Part shown: positions 1 through 6,935 of the stretch, piece by piece
Numbering within the stretch: position 1 is the stretch's first letter
Layout: the number at the start of each line of letters is the position of its first letter
Assembly: GCF_013294015.1 (NCBI RefSeq)
Contig: NZ_JABSNO010000013.1
Span: forward strand, 1 to 64,000
Origin: Frigoriflavimonas asaccharolytica
Lineage (GTDB): Bacteria > Bacteroidota > Bacteroidia > Flavobacteriales > Weeksellaceae
Length of the DNA: 64,000 nt
Direction: 5' to 3'
The notes under the pieces: generated by a model
Databases searched by the model: none
The model's input: only the letters and a program-made list of their open reading frames with translations
What the model was told of the DNA's origin: nothing
Program-made: the position numbers and the translations under genes

Positions 1-1
1 C

Positions 2-91
2 CGTGATAACTTTAACTTGGAATCAAAAATTCCAGAAAATATCAATATTAAAATTTTAGAAATTGAAAATCATAGTGTTTTTAAGCGCTGA
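2..91 (+). CDS. C-terminal end of an unidentified protein (partial)
   Basis: The frame beginning at base 2 is open for 29 codons and stops at TGA 89-91. It reads as a plausible protein tail rich in Asn, Ile, Glu and Lys and ending in ...HSVFKR. The gene begins outside the window. The piece is too short to recognise a family, and the call rests only on the open frame and the coding-like composition at the window edge. Confidence 0.4.
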   Translation, partial: RDNFNLESKIPENINIKILEIENHSVFKR

Positions 92-136
92 CTATGTATA
101 TCCGTAATTTATCATAATAGGTTTTTAACAGGATTT

Positions 137-228
137 TTGTCATTCCGTAGGAATCTAGCGTCCTGTCTTACAAAGCGTTGAGATTGACTTCGTCGAACCA
201 CGTCGTTAGGTTTCCTACGGAATGACAA
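137..228. repeat. Dispersed inverted-repeat element, copy 1
   Basis: The element is bounded by perfect 17-bp inverted arms at 137-153 and 212-228 (left arm TTGTCATTCCGTAGGAA). The interior carries ATTGACTTCGTCGAA (183-197) and a 19-nt block at 204-222, both of which recur in the same order at 20621-20690. It lies between a gene end and the next promoter and has no ORF. It behaves like a small palindromic intergenic element (REP/MITE-like); no transposase is present in the window. Confidence 0.75.
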
Positions 229-354
229 CATTGTGTTAATTTAGTAACGTTATTATTAAAAACGGACATTCATAAAACTAATCAACAAAAAGGAAATCTA
301 AAAATGTCTGCTTATTTTATCTTTAAAACGATTTAATTAAGCTTCTTCTTTTGT

Positions 355-362
355 TACTTTTG
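355..362 (+). promoter_or_regulatory. Probable -7 box (TACTTTTG) for the SDR gene
   Basis: The box matches the Bacteroidota TAnnTTTG consensus and lies about 70 nt before the ATG at 432. No clear TTTG -33 box stands at the usual distance. The surrounding 25 nt (349-374) are nearly identical to 4117-4143 and to the reverse complement of part of the 137-bp repeat near 20 kb, so this could be a repeat fragment rather than a working promoter. Confidence 0.4.
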
Positions 363-431
363 TGGTTAAAAATTTAATTGTAGAATTCTTTAAAGGCTTT
401 AAATCAAACATTAATTAAAATAAATAGTATT

Positions 432-1145
432 ATGAATATAAAAGGAAAAAATGCCATCGTAACAGGTGGTGGTAGAGGTTTAGGAAAAGCGGTGGCGCTG
501 ATTTTAGCTAAAGAAGGCGTGAATGTTGGGATTACTGGCAGAAATGTAGAAAACCTAAAAAGCACGGTTGAAGAACTAAAAAGTTTAGGCGTGAATGCTG
601 CCTATGCTGCTTTTGATGTAGCGATAGAAGCAGAAGTTCAAAAAGGAATTGCAGATTTAGCAAAAGAATTGGATGGTGTTGATATTTTAATCAACAACGC
701 TGGAATCGGAAATTTTGGAAGCATAGAAGAAATGCCTTCTAAAACTTGGGAAGAGATTATGCAAATTAATCTTTTCGGGGTGTATTATGCTGCCAAAGCA
801 GTTTATCCTTTTCTAAAAGAAAAAGGTGCAGGAGATATTGTAAATGTAGCCTCAACTGCTGGCTTAAAAGGTGGACCAAATATGTCGGCTTATGCTGCAT
901 CAAAAGCTGCTGTGGTTTCACTTTCTCAATCCATGATGGCAGAATGGAGAAAAGAAAACATTCGTGTAATTACATTAACGCCAAGTACAATTGCTTCTGA
1001 TATGTCGATTGATGGTGGATTAACAGATGGAAATCCAGAAACGGTGCTTCAACCAGAAGATTTTGCAGAATGGGTGCGCGATATTTTGAAAATGAATAGA
1101 AGAGCATTAATTGCAAACGCTTCTATTTTCTCTACAAACCCATAA
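432..1145 (+). CDS. SDR family NAD(P)-dependent oxidoreductase (3-ketoacyl-ACP reductase-like)
   Basis: This 237-residue protein is a classical short-chain dehydrogenase. It has the cofactor glycine motif TGGGRGLG at 11-18, NNAG at 88-91, catalytic Ser141 and the Tyr154-x3-Lys158 pair. Family knowledge predicts a cytoplasmic reductase of a carbonyl substrate using NAD(P)H. The sequence resembles FabG-type 3-oxoacyl-ACP reductases, but it stands alone without fatty-acid genes, so the substrate is unknown. The C-terminal part is somewhat short for FabG. The gene is monocistronic, with a -7 box upstream and a strong terminator at 1184-1209. Confidence 0.9.
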   Translation: MNIKGKNAIVTGGGRGLGKAVALILAKEGVNVGITGRNVENLKSTVEELKSLGVNAAYAAFDVAIEAEVQKGIADLAKELDGVDILINNAGIGNFGSIEEMPSKTWEEIMQINLFGVYYAAKAVYPFLKEKGAGDIVNVASTAGLKGGPNMSAYAASKAAVVSLSQSMMAEWRKENIRVITLTPSTIASDMSIDGGLTDGNPETVLQPEDFAEWVRDILKMNRRALIANASIFSTNP

Positions 1146-1183
1146 AGTGATAGAGACTTTTAGTGTTTCAACTCACAGAAATA

Positions 1184-1209
1184 AAAAGCGGTTAAACCCG
1201 CTTTTTTTT
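1184..1209 (+). terminator. Rho-independent terminator of the SDR gene
   Basis: The stem AAAAGCGG pairs with CCGCTTTT across a six-base loop and runs into a T tract, 39 nt after the stop codon. Confidence 0.85.
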
Positions 1210-1327
1210 GTATATAAATTTATTTTAGGAAAATTGTACAAAGTAAATTAACCGTAAAAATCTATTTGCATTACTAAGTTTGATTTCTTTAAAAATAGTA
1301 AATTGATGGCAGTAGTTTTTAGGCATA

Positions 1328-1357
1328 AAAAAAACGCTTCATAAATATGGAGCGTTT
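1328..1357 (-). terminator. Terminator of the cold-shock-domain gene
   Basis: A hairpin with the stem AAAAACGCTcC / GGAGCGTTTTT lies just downstream of the minus-strand stop at 1381. It has A/T tracts on both sides, so it could also back up termination from the plus strand. Confidence 0.8.
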
Positions 1358-1380
1358 TTGTTTTATCAAAAAAGAAAAAA

Positions 1381-1815
1381 TTATCTAACGATTTTTATAT
1401 CTACGGCAACCAAACCTTTTGCAGATTTTTCTACTTCAAATGTAACTTTGTTACCTTTCTTTATCATCTCTGCACAGTTGTTTGTATGGAAAAATACATT
1501 TTCTCTCATACTATCTGAGGTTATAAAACCATAACCCTTTTCACTTAAGAACGTTACGATACCAACTTTTACAACTTCCTCTTCTTCTACAGGAGCTGCA
1601 CCAAGACGGATATTATTCACATCTACGTCTATTTTGTCATTTTTGTCTGGTGGAGTGCTGGTCAATTGTCCGTATTGATCTACGTACATCATCATATCTT
1701 CCAGATCTTTTCCTTTATCGTTGTTTTCCTTGCGATCTTCACGTCTAGCATTTTTCTCTTTTTGCTTCGCGATTTTCTTTTTTATTTTTTCTTTTTTTGA
1801 GAAAGATTCAGCCAT
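1381..1815 (-). CDS. Cold-shock-domain protein with a charged N-terminal extension
   Basis: The protein has 144 residues. Residues 1-40 are very rich in Lys, Glu and Arg and are probably a disordered RNA-binding tail. Residues about 82-144 form a cold-shock domain with the RNP1-like KGYGFI (93-98) and RNP2-like VFFHTN (107-112). Cold-shock domains bind single-stranded RNA/DNA; a role as an RNA chaperone is inferred. It is larger than the usual 64-70-residue Csp proteins, in line with the long CSD proteins seen in flavobacteria. It is transcribed divergently from recQ. Confidence 0.88.
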   Translation of the reverse strand: MAESFSKKEKIKKKIAKQKEKNARREDRKENNDKGKDLEDMMMYVDQYGQLTSTPPDKNDKIDVDVNNIRLGAAPVEEEEVVKVGIVTFLSEKGYGFITSDSMRENVFFHTNNCAEMIKKGNKVTFEVEKSAKGLVAVDIKIVR

Positions 1816-1869
1816 GTATTTTTATTATTTTAAATTGGAGGATAATGTACAACATAAATTTATTGAAAG

Positions 1870-1877
1870 CAAATATA
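1870..1877 (-). promoter_or_regulatory. -7 box TATATTTG for the cold-shock-domain gene
   Basis: On the minus strand this is an exact TAnnTTTG match about 55 nt upstream of the ATG. No TTTG -33 partner is visible. Confidence 0.45.
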
Positions 1878-1956
1878 TTTAAATTATTTTTAATATTGAG
1901 CTAGATAATTTGAAAAGTAATACATTTATGGTGTTAAATTTAAAGATACAATTCTT

Positions 1957-3750
1957 ATGGTCATTTCTCAAGAAAAAATTTTGGAATCATTGAAAACTCA
2001 TTTCGGCTATAGCAGTTTTCGGTTCAACCAGGAGCAGATTATCAAAGATGTTTTAGATAAAAAAAATGTTTTGACCATAATGCCAACTGGTGGCGGAAAG
2101 TCAATTTGTTTTCAATTGCCGGCTTTGCTGATGGAAGGTACAGCAATTGTAATTTCCCCTTTGATCGCTTTGATGAAAGACCAAGTAGATGCATTAAAAG
2201 CCAATGATATACCTGCAGCATTCATCAATAGCAGTCAAGATAGTACCATCAACTATCAAGTTTTGAAAATGTTGAATGATAATAAGTTGAAATTACTATA
2301 CATTGCCCCAGAAAGTCTTGCAAACATTTTTCCACAGATTCCTAATGTAAAGATCAGCCTTTTTGCCATAGACGAAGCGCATTGCATTTCTTCTTGGGGT
2401 CATGATTTCCGACCAGCATATACGCAGCTGGGATATCTAAAAAAGAAATTTCCAGAAATCCCGATTGCAGCTTTCACAGCAACGGCAGATAAAGCAACGA
2501 GAAAAGATATTGTAGATCAACTAAATGTGCCAGATGCGACGGTACACATTTCTTCTTTTGATAGGCCAAATCTTTTTTTAGAAGTGAGACCAGCAAACAA
2601 TAGATTGAATCAAATATTGAAATTTCTAGATGCTCGCCCTTTTGAAAGTGGCATCATCTATTGTCTGAGCCGAAAAAGCACAGAATCCATCACCGCAAAA
2701 TTGAATAAAAGCGGACACAAAGCAAAAGCCTATCATGCAGGCTTGTCTGCGGAAGAGCGCATAGATATTCAAGAAAGTTTTATTGCCAATGAAACACCTA
2801 TCATTGTTGCAACTATTGCCTTTGGGATGGGAATTGATAAGGGAAATGTGCGCTTTGTGATTCATTACAATTTACCCAAAAATATAGAAGGGTATTATCA
2901 AGAAATCGGACGTGGAGGTAGAGATGGTTTGCCTTCGCAGAGTCTTTTGTTTTATAGTTTTGCAGATGTCATTCAATTAAGACAATTTATTGATGATGCC
3001 ACCAACAAAGAATATCAAAATGCAAAATTGGATAGAATGCAGCAATATGCAGAAGCAAATAGCTGTAGAAGAGTGGTACTTTTAAATTATTTTGGTGAAT
3101 TTGGCGCAGAAAATTGTAATAATTGTGATGTTTGTTTGGCACCACCTAAATATTTTGATGGAACTTTAATTGCTCAAAAGGTATGTTCTGGTATCGCAAG
3201 ATTGAAGGAGCAAGAATCTACAGGAATGGTGATAGACGTGCTTCGTGGTGCGCAAAATGCTCAGGTTTTAGAGAAAAAATATCAGCATATAAAAACCTAC
3301 GGAATATTAAAAAACACTTCTTGGCTGGATCTTCAACAATACATCATCCAGATGATTAACCAAGGTATTTTGGAAATTAGATTTCATGAAAAAGGAAGAT
3401 TATTATTAACGAAGCTTGCGAAAGATATACTTTTCGAGAATAAACAGGTTAGTTTGGTTTCTATTCAAAAATTTGTAGCTGCGCAGAAAGTTCAAAAAAT
3501 ACAAAAGGAAATTTTGAATGTAGATGCGGCACTTTTTCAAAAACTGAAAGAATTGCGCTTAAAAATTGCGAAGGAAGAAAATTTGCCGGCTTTCGTAATT
3601 TTCAATGATGCTTCTTTGAGAGATATGGCAGATCGGCAACCACAAAACCTCACAGATTTTGAAAAGATTTCTGGTGTTGGAGCTGTGAAATTAGAAAAAT
3701 TTGGGCAACAATTTTTGGAGGTAATTGTAGATCATTTGGCGTTAGAATAA
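1957..3750 (+). CDS. recQ: ATP-dependent DNA helicase RecQ
   Basis: This 597-residue protein is a superfamily 2 helicase that unwinds DNA 3' to 5' in recombinational repair. The Walker A motif TGGGKS lies at 44-49, the DEAH box at 139-142 and motif VI (GRGGRDG) at 318-324. The RecQ zinc-binding cysteines are C370, C387, C390 and C393. A winged-helix RQC region follows, and an HRDC-like domain occupies about 520-595. The length is close to E. coli RecQ, so all three regions are complete. It is transcribed singly, divergent from the cold-shock gene. Flavobacteria often carry a second, longer RecQ, so this may be one of two paralogues. Confidence 0.95.
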   Translation: MVISQEKILESLKTHFGYSSFRFNQEQIIKDVLDKKNVLTIMPTGGGKSICFQLPALLMEGTAIVISPLIALMKDQVDALKANDIPAAFINSSQDSTINYQVLKMLNDNKLKLLYIAPESLANIFPQIPNVKISLFAIDEAHCISSWGHDFRPAYTQLGYLKKKFPEIPIAAFTATADKATRKDIVDQLNVPDATVHISSFDRPNLFLEVRPANNRLNQILKFLDARPFESGIIYCLSRKSTESITAKLNKSGHKAKAYHAGLSAEERIDIQESFIANETPIIVATIAFGMGIDKGNVRFVIHYNLPKNIEGYYQEIGRGGRDGLPSQSLLFYSFADVIQLRQFIDDATNKEYQNAKLDRMQQYAEANSCRRVVLLNYFGEFGAENCNNCDVCLAPPKYFDGTLIAQKVCSGIARLKEQESTGMVIDVLRGAQNAQVLEKKYQHIKTYGILKNTSWLDLQQYIIQMINQGILEIRFHEKGRLLLTKLAKDILFENKQVSLVSIQKFVAAQKVQKIQKEILNVDAALFQKLKELRLKIAKEENLPAFVIFNDASLRDMADRQPQNLTDFEKISGVGAVKLEKFGQQFLEVIVDHLALE

Positions 3751-3808
3751 ACATTTTTATGTGTATTCGCATTATAATACACCTTTTGTGTATTTGTGGA
3801 AGAATTTC

Positions 3809-3956
3809 AAACGCAAAGATTTTTAATCAGTTACGATTGAATTAAGGATGCAAAGGATGCGAATATTCGCATGTAAAGCGTACGCTTAATAAAATCTGCT
3901 GGCAGATGCCTCTTTGCTCATTTAAATTTTTAAGGATATAAATTAACTTTGCGTTT
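3809..3956. repeat. Palindrome cluster within a 148-bp inverted repeat
   Basis: The outer arms AAACGCAAAG (3809-3818) and CTTTGCGTTT (3947-3956) are perfectly inverted. Inside are a perfect 16-bp palindrome ATGCGAATATTCGCAT (3857-3872), a perfect 12-bp palindrome AAGCGTACGCTT (3876-3887), and TCTGC-TG-GCAGA (3895-3906). No ORF is present. The layout suggests a structured intergenic element. Confidence 0.6.
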
Positions 3957-4116
3957 ACAAAATGTCTAAATTACTTTTCAGTACACGACAAAAAATATAA
4001 GGTGAAAAATTAAACACAAAAGCAGATGTTTTTTAGATTTGAAAAGATAAAATAAGTTGAAAGCTATATATTTTCAAACTTATTTTAACTTTTAAACTGC
4101 TTTTTTAGGAGTTTCC

Positions 4117-4143
4117 TTTTGTTACTTTTGTGGTTTAAAATTT
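4117..4143 (+). repeat. Copy of a 25-nt motif with an embedded -7-like box
   Basis: The motif TTTTGTTACTTTTGTGG followed by TTTAAAATTT repeats the stretch at 349-374 almost exactly. It matches the reverse complement of the 137-bp repeat units near 20022-20047 and 20301-20326. TACTTTTG at 4123-4130 fits the -7 consensus, so it could drive the gene at 4450, but the leader would be long. Confidence 0.5.
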
Positions 4144-4259
4144 TTGTCATGCAGTAAAAAATTACGTAAAAAAATTAATTTTATTTTTTAAATGCTAAAT
4201 GCACAACAGGTTTTATTATTATATTTTATATTTCAATCAGATAACAAATATTAAAGGCA

Positions 4260-4337
4260 ATGACAGAAATTTTAGTTGAGAAAAACGAGGAAGAAGCAGG
4301 TCCAATTATACATATCAACCTTGTTTGCGTTCCGTAA
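4260..4337 (+). CDS. Possible 25-residue ORF or gene remnant
   Basis: ATG at 4260 opens a frame of 25 codons ending in TAA, with an acidic stretch in the middle (EKNEEEAGP). It has no recognisable domain. It could be a small peptide, the remnant of a decayed gene, or chance. Confidence 0.2.
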   Translation: MTEILVEKNEEEAGPIIHINLVCVP

Positions 4338-4449
4338 AATTAAACGAAAAACGTTTTGCTACCATTCTATAAACCCAACTATGTCTGGAATGAAGTTTAT
4401 TATACATTTATCAGTAAGGAAATAGTATTAATTTTAATTATTTGTTACA

Positions 4450-4794
4450 ATGAATTATCAAGTGTATGTAGTAGAATTGCACAAAAAAGTTTTTTCAGAT
4501 TTGGCAAAATTTCGAAAAGCAAATCCGCAGTACAATGGTTCTTTAGAATGTTTGTATGTGGGAATGACGAGCAAAACACCCGCAGAAAGATTGGCGCAGC
4601 ACAAAACGGGGCACATCAATAAAAAAGGGCATAAAATTTCTGCAAATATTGTAGAAAAATACGGGACTTATCTTCGTCCTAGTTTGTACCAAGAGCTTAA
4701 TTTAAAAAAAATGACTAGAGTAGAAGCCTTAAAAATGGAAGCAGATTTAGCTTTAGAATTGCGTAGAAAAGGCTATGCTGTTTGGTACAATTAA
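4450..4794 (+). CDS. GIY-YIG-like nuclease-fold protein
   Basis: The protein has 114 residues. VYVVEL (5-10) corresponds to the GIY strand and LYVGMT (35-40) to the YIG strand. Conserved-looking Arg47 and His51 follow in ERLAQH, and an acidic helix lies near 95-104. This is the layout of single-domain GIY-YIG proteins, which cut DNA in repair or mobile-element contexts; the activity here is unproven. It is unrelated in sequence to the GIY-YIG ORFs of the tRNA array at 15-16.3 kb. It stands alone and converges on the hydrolase gene with only a 30-bp gap. Confidence 0.65.
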   Translation: MNYQVYVVELHKKVFSDLAKFRKANPQYNGSLECLYVGMTSKTPAERLAQHKTGHINKKGHKISANIVEKYGTYLRPSLYQELNLKKMTRVEALKMEADLALELRRKGYAVWYN

Positions 4795-4824
4795 AAAATA
4801 GCAGCATACCTTCCAAATCTAATA

Positions 4825-5925
4825 TCAATCAACTTTGATAATTTTAATTACCTGATTGTTGATTTCTAGATAAAAAACGCCAGCACTTAATTTCTGCACA
4901 TTTATTTTATTCTCAAGCTTAGAGATTTTACCCGTCAAAACTAATTTTCCTGTAGAGGAATACAATTTATAATCAGCCTTTTCTTGAATATCAACAATTA
5001 TAAAATCTTTCGCAGGATTTGGATACACGCCTATCTTAGAATTCGTTTCTAGCACATTTAAAACACCATCACATTGAAAGTTTTGATTTATTTTAGAAGC
5101 TTGAGTATTATTTGCTAAAAGAGAATTTTTTAATAAATTGCAATAGCAATCGTCATTATCCACATATTTCTTCAACCAAGAAATTGCAATTTTTCCTACA
5201 TCACCATTTGCACCAGTTGGTGTATTGGCTACAGAATGATTGCCATTTGCAACTTCAAAAAGCATCTTGCTTGTTGTACTTGGTGTGGCATTGTAGTGAA
5301 GATCTGCGTGTTGAGCTGGAGGAGCAGTAGGATCTGCTTGTCCACTAAATATTAAAAGCGGACTTTGATGGTTTAATTGAGGAGCTAATAAATACGGGCA
5401 CAATGCAATGACGCCAGAAATAGTATTATCTAGAACGGCAGCTCTTTGCGCACCACCACCTCCCATAGACCAACCACTCACTACTAATTTATTCAAATTT
5501 AATTTGCCAAATAGAGGTGAAGCCATTCTAATATTTTCCTGTTTCATGGTCTCTAGTGCATCTAAAAGTGCATTAGCACGTGCTTCAGGAAAATCAAACA
5601 AAGAATTTGTACCAATAATGATGGCAACATAACCATGAGATGCGTAAAATGGTCCCCAATCTTGCACAGTAGATGGAGCAGAAACAAAACCTGGTACAAT
5701 TGCAATGCTCGCATATGGCGGAGTAGCGTTGGTAGGGTAGTATATTGTTGCACCATTGTAGTTTGGTCCATTTCTCACGCCGTCATTTTCTGTAAGTGTC
5801 GCAATGGTATAATTTCCAGGATTGGTAATGCTCGCTGCAGTTACAGTTGCGCATTGCGCATAAACAAAATTGAGGCTGGAAGTAGTAAAAATGAAAATAA
5901 GAACTAAAGAATAGAGTTTTTTCAT
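4825..5925 (-). CDS. T9SS-secreted alpha/beta hydrolase, cutinase/PET-hydrolase-like
   Basis: The protein has 366 residues. A signal peptide covers 1-23 (cleavage near VYAQ). The catalytic domain spans about 25-265. The nucleophile elbow GWSMGGG puts Ser153 at the centre; Asp198 (QADP) and His230 (GNHS) complete the triad. Ser-Asp and Ser-His spacings are 45 and 77, against 46 and 77 in Ideonella PETase (S160/D206/H237). Phe80 stands where PETase has the oxyanion Tyr87. No Trp occurs between 153 and 249, so the mobile Trp185 of PETase is absent. Residues about 297-366 form a T9SS sorting domain (YPNPAKD ... LSAGVFYLEI). Family knowledge indicates ester or polyester hydrolysis at the cell surface or outside the cell; the natural substrate is unknown. 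Confidence 0.85.
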   Translation of the reverse strand: MKKLYSLVLIFIFTTSSLNFVYAQCATVTAASITNPGNYTIATLTENDGVRNGPNYNGATIYYPTNATPPYASIAIVPGFVSAPSTVQDWGPFYASHGYVAIIIGTNSLFDFPEARANALLDALETMKQENIRMASPLFGKLNLNKLVVSGWSMGGGGAQRAAVLDNTISGVIALCPYLLAPQLNHQSPLLIFSGQADPTAPPAQHADLHYNATPSTTSKMLFEVANGNHSVANTPTGANGDVGKIAISWLKKYVDNDDCYCNLLKNSLLANNTQASKINQNFQCDGVLNVLETNSKIGVYPNPAKDFIIVDIQEKADYKLYSSTGKLVLTGKISKLENKINVQKLSAGVFYLEINNQVIKIIKVD

Positions 5926-5972
5926 AATTAATGGATATTTATTTTAAAAAAATAATGATTTTATTGCTAAAT

Positions 5973-5980
5973 CAAAGATA
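5973..5980 (-). promoter_or_regulatory. -7 box TATCTTTG for the hydrolase gene
   Basis: On the minus strand this exact TAnnTTTG match lies about 50 nt before the ATG at 5925. The nearest TTTG upstream is only 11 nt away, so the -33 box is unclear. Confidence 0.45.
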
Positions 5981-6111
5981 CATTTTTAAGTCAAATTTTT
6001 ATGTGTATCAATTATTTATGCAAAATATTCCTGAATTTCTGAAACATGATATATTTGTTTGAAGTGCGTATATCAATTCAAGTTTAAAATAAATGGCTAT
6101 TGTAGAAAAGC

Positions 6112-6837
6112 TTATCGCAATGTGAGTCCATCTTTTGGTCTATTGGTGATCAATCCATCCAATCCTAAGTGTATTAAATTGTTCATCTCAGCTTCATCGT
6201 CGATTGTATATTGCCAAAGCTCTACATTTTCAGCATGTAGTAATTGCAGCAATTCTTTATTCACATTTGTTTCATTTCCCACACCAATTGCAAAGCAACC
6301 TAATTTTTTTGCGGTAGAAATATCCTGGTGCTCAAACTTTTCAACTAAAAAGAGGGTGTTTATTTCTGCATCAAGATTTCTTATATTTTTTAAAACACCT
6401 TCGTAAAAGGAAAATATTACAATTTCTTTTTCCATTTCAAGATGATGAATTATTTCTAGAATTTCTTTTTCAGCTTCAACAACTTTTATCTCTACACAAA
6501 CTTTAATTTTTCCTTTTGCCAAATCTAAAACTTGTTTTAATGTTGAAATTTTTTCATCCTTGAATTGATTGCCAAATTTTGCTGAATATCCCATATTTAT
6601 ATTGGAAAGTTCTGCAAAAGTCATTTCAGAAATCAATCCTGTTGCATGGTCAGAGTTTGTTCTATCAATTGTATTATCATGAATTACTACCAAAACTTCA
6701 TCACTGGTTTTGTGCACATCTAATTCTATAAAATCCGCAGCATTTTCTATCGCTTTTTGAAAAGCCAACAATGTATTTTCTGGATAATCTGCAGAGCATC
6801 CACGATGCGCAACTATTTTCGTTTTTATATTTTCCAT
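6112..6837 (-). CDS. Glycerophosphodiester phosphodiesterase
   Basis: This 241-residue GDPD-family protein hydrolyses glycerophosphodiesters to glycerol 3-phosphate and an alcohol. The general acid/base pair is His11 (in AHRG, 10-13) and His53 (VIHDNT). Metal ligands are Glu38 and Asp40 (ELDVH), with a further Glu in VCVEIKV. The PENTLLAF motif (19-26) is intact. No signal peptide is evident, so it is probably cytoplasmic, like UgpQ. It is divergent from the membrane protein at 6936. Confidence 0.92.
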   Translation of the reverse strand: MENIKTKIVAHRGCSADYPENTLLAFQKAIENAADFIELDVHKTSDEVLVVIHDNTIDRTNSDHATGLISEMTFAELSNINMGYSAKFGNQFKDEKISTLKQVLDLAKGKIKVCVEIKVVEAEKEILEIIHHLEMEKEIVIFSFYEGVLKNIRNLDAEINTLFLVEKFEHQDISTAKKLGCFAIGVGNETNVNKELLQLLHAENVELWQYTIDDEAEMNNLIHLGLDGLITNRPKDGLTLR

Positions 6838-6843
6838 TTAAAA

Positions 6844-6851
6844 CAAATATA
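6844..6851 (-). promoter_or_regulatory. -7 box TATATTTG very close to the GDPD start
   Basis: This exact consensus on the minus strand ends only 6 nt before the ATG at 6837. If it is used, the transcript would be leaderless or nearly so. Confidence 0.4.
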
Positions 6852-6889
6852 TCTACTTTTCATCAAATTAGGTTCTGCATTTAGGATAT

Positions 6890-6922
6890 TTTGTAAAATT
6901 TATTTAAAATCTTTTATATTTG
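6890..6922 (+). promoter_or_regulatory. Promoter TTTG-N21-TATATTTG
   Basis: The -33 box at 6890-6893 and the -7 box at 6915-6922 are both exact with 21-nt spacing. It drives the operon starting at 6936 and gives a leader of only a few bases. Confidence 0.65.
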
Positions 6923-6935
6923 CCGAAAATAGATT

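Larger units (their letters stand above)
3751..4449. other. Intergenic region with palindromes, a repeated motif and only doubtful coding
   Basis: The 699-bp gap holds a long-range inverted repeat with nested palindromes (3809-3956), a copy of a 25-nt motif found elsewhere in the window (4117-4143) and a possible 25-codon ORF (4260-4337). Nothing else resembles a gene; the longer open frame from 4356 is an out-of-frame reading of the start of the next gene. Confidence 0.6.

Noticed and set aside
4356-4622. 88-codon ORF overlapping the GIY-YIG-like gene
   Set aside because: Its second half is an out-of-frame reading of the gene at 4450, which has recognisable motifs.
5112-5907. Several ORFs opposite and within the hydrolase gene
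   Set aside because: They lack domains and lie wholly within a gene with a complete catalytic triad and signal peptide.
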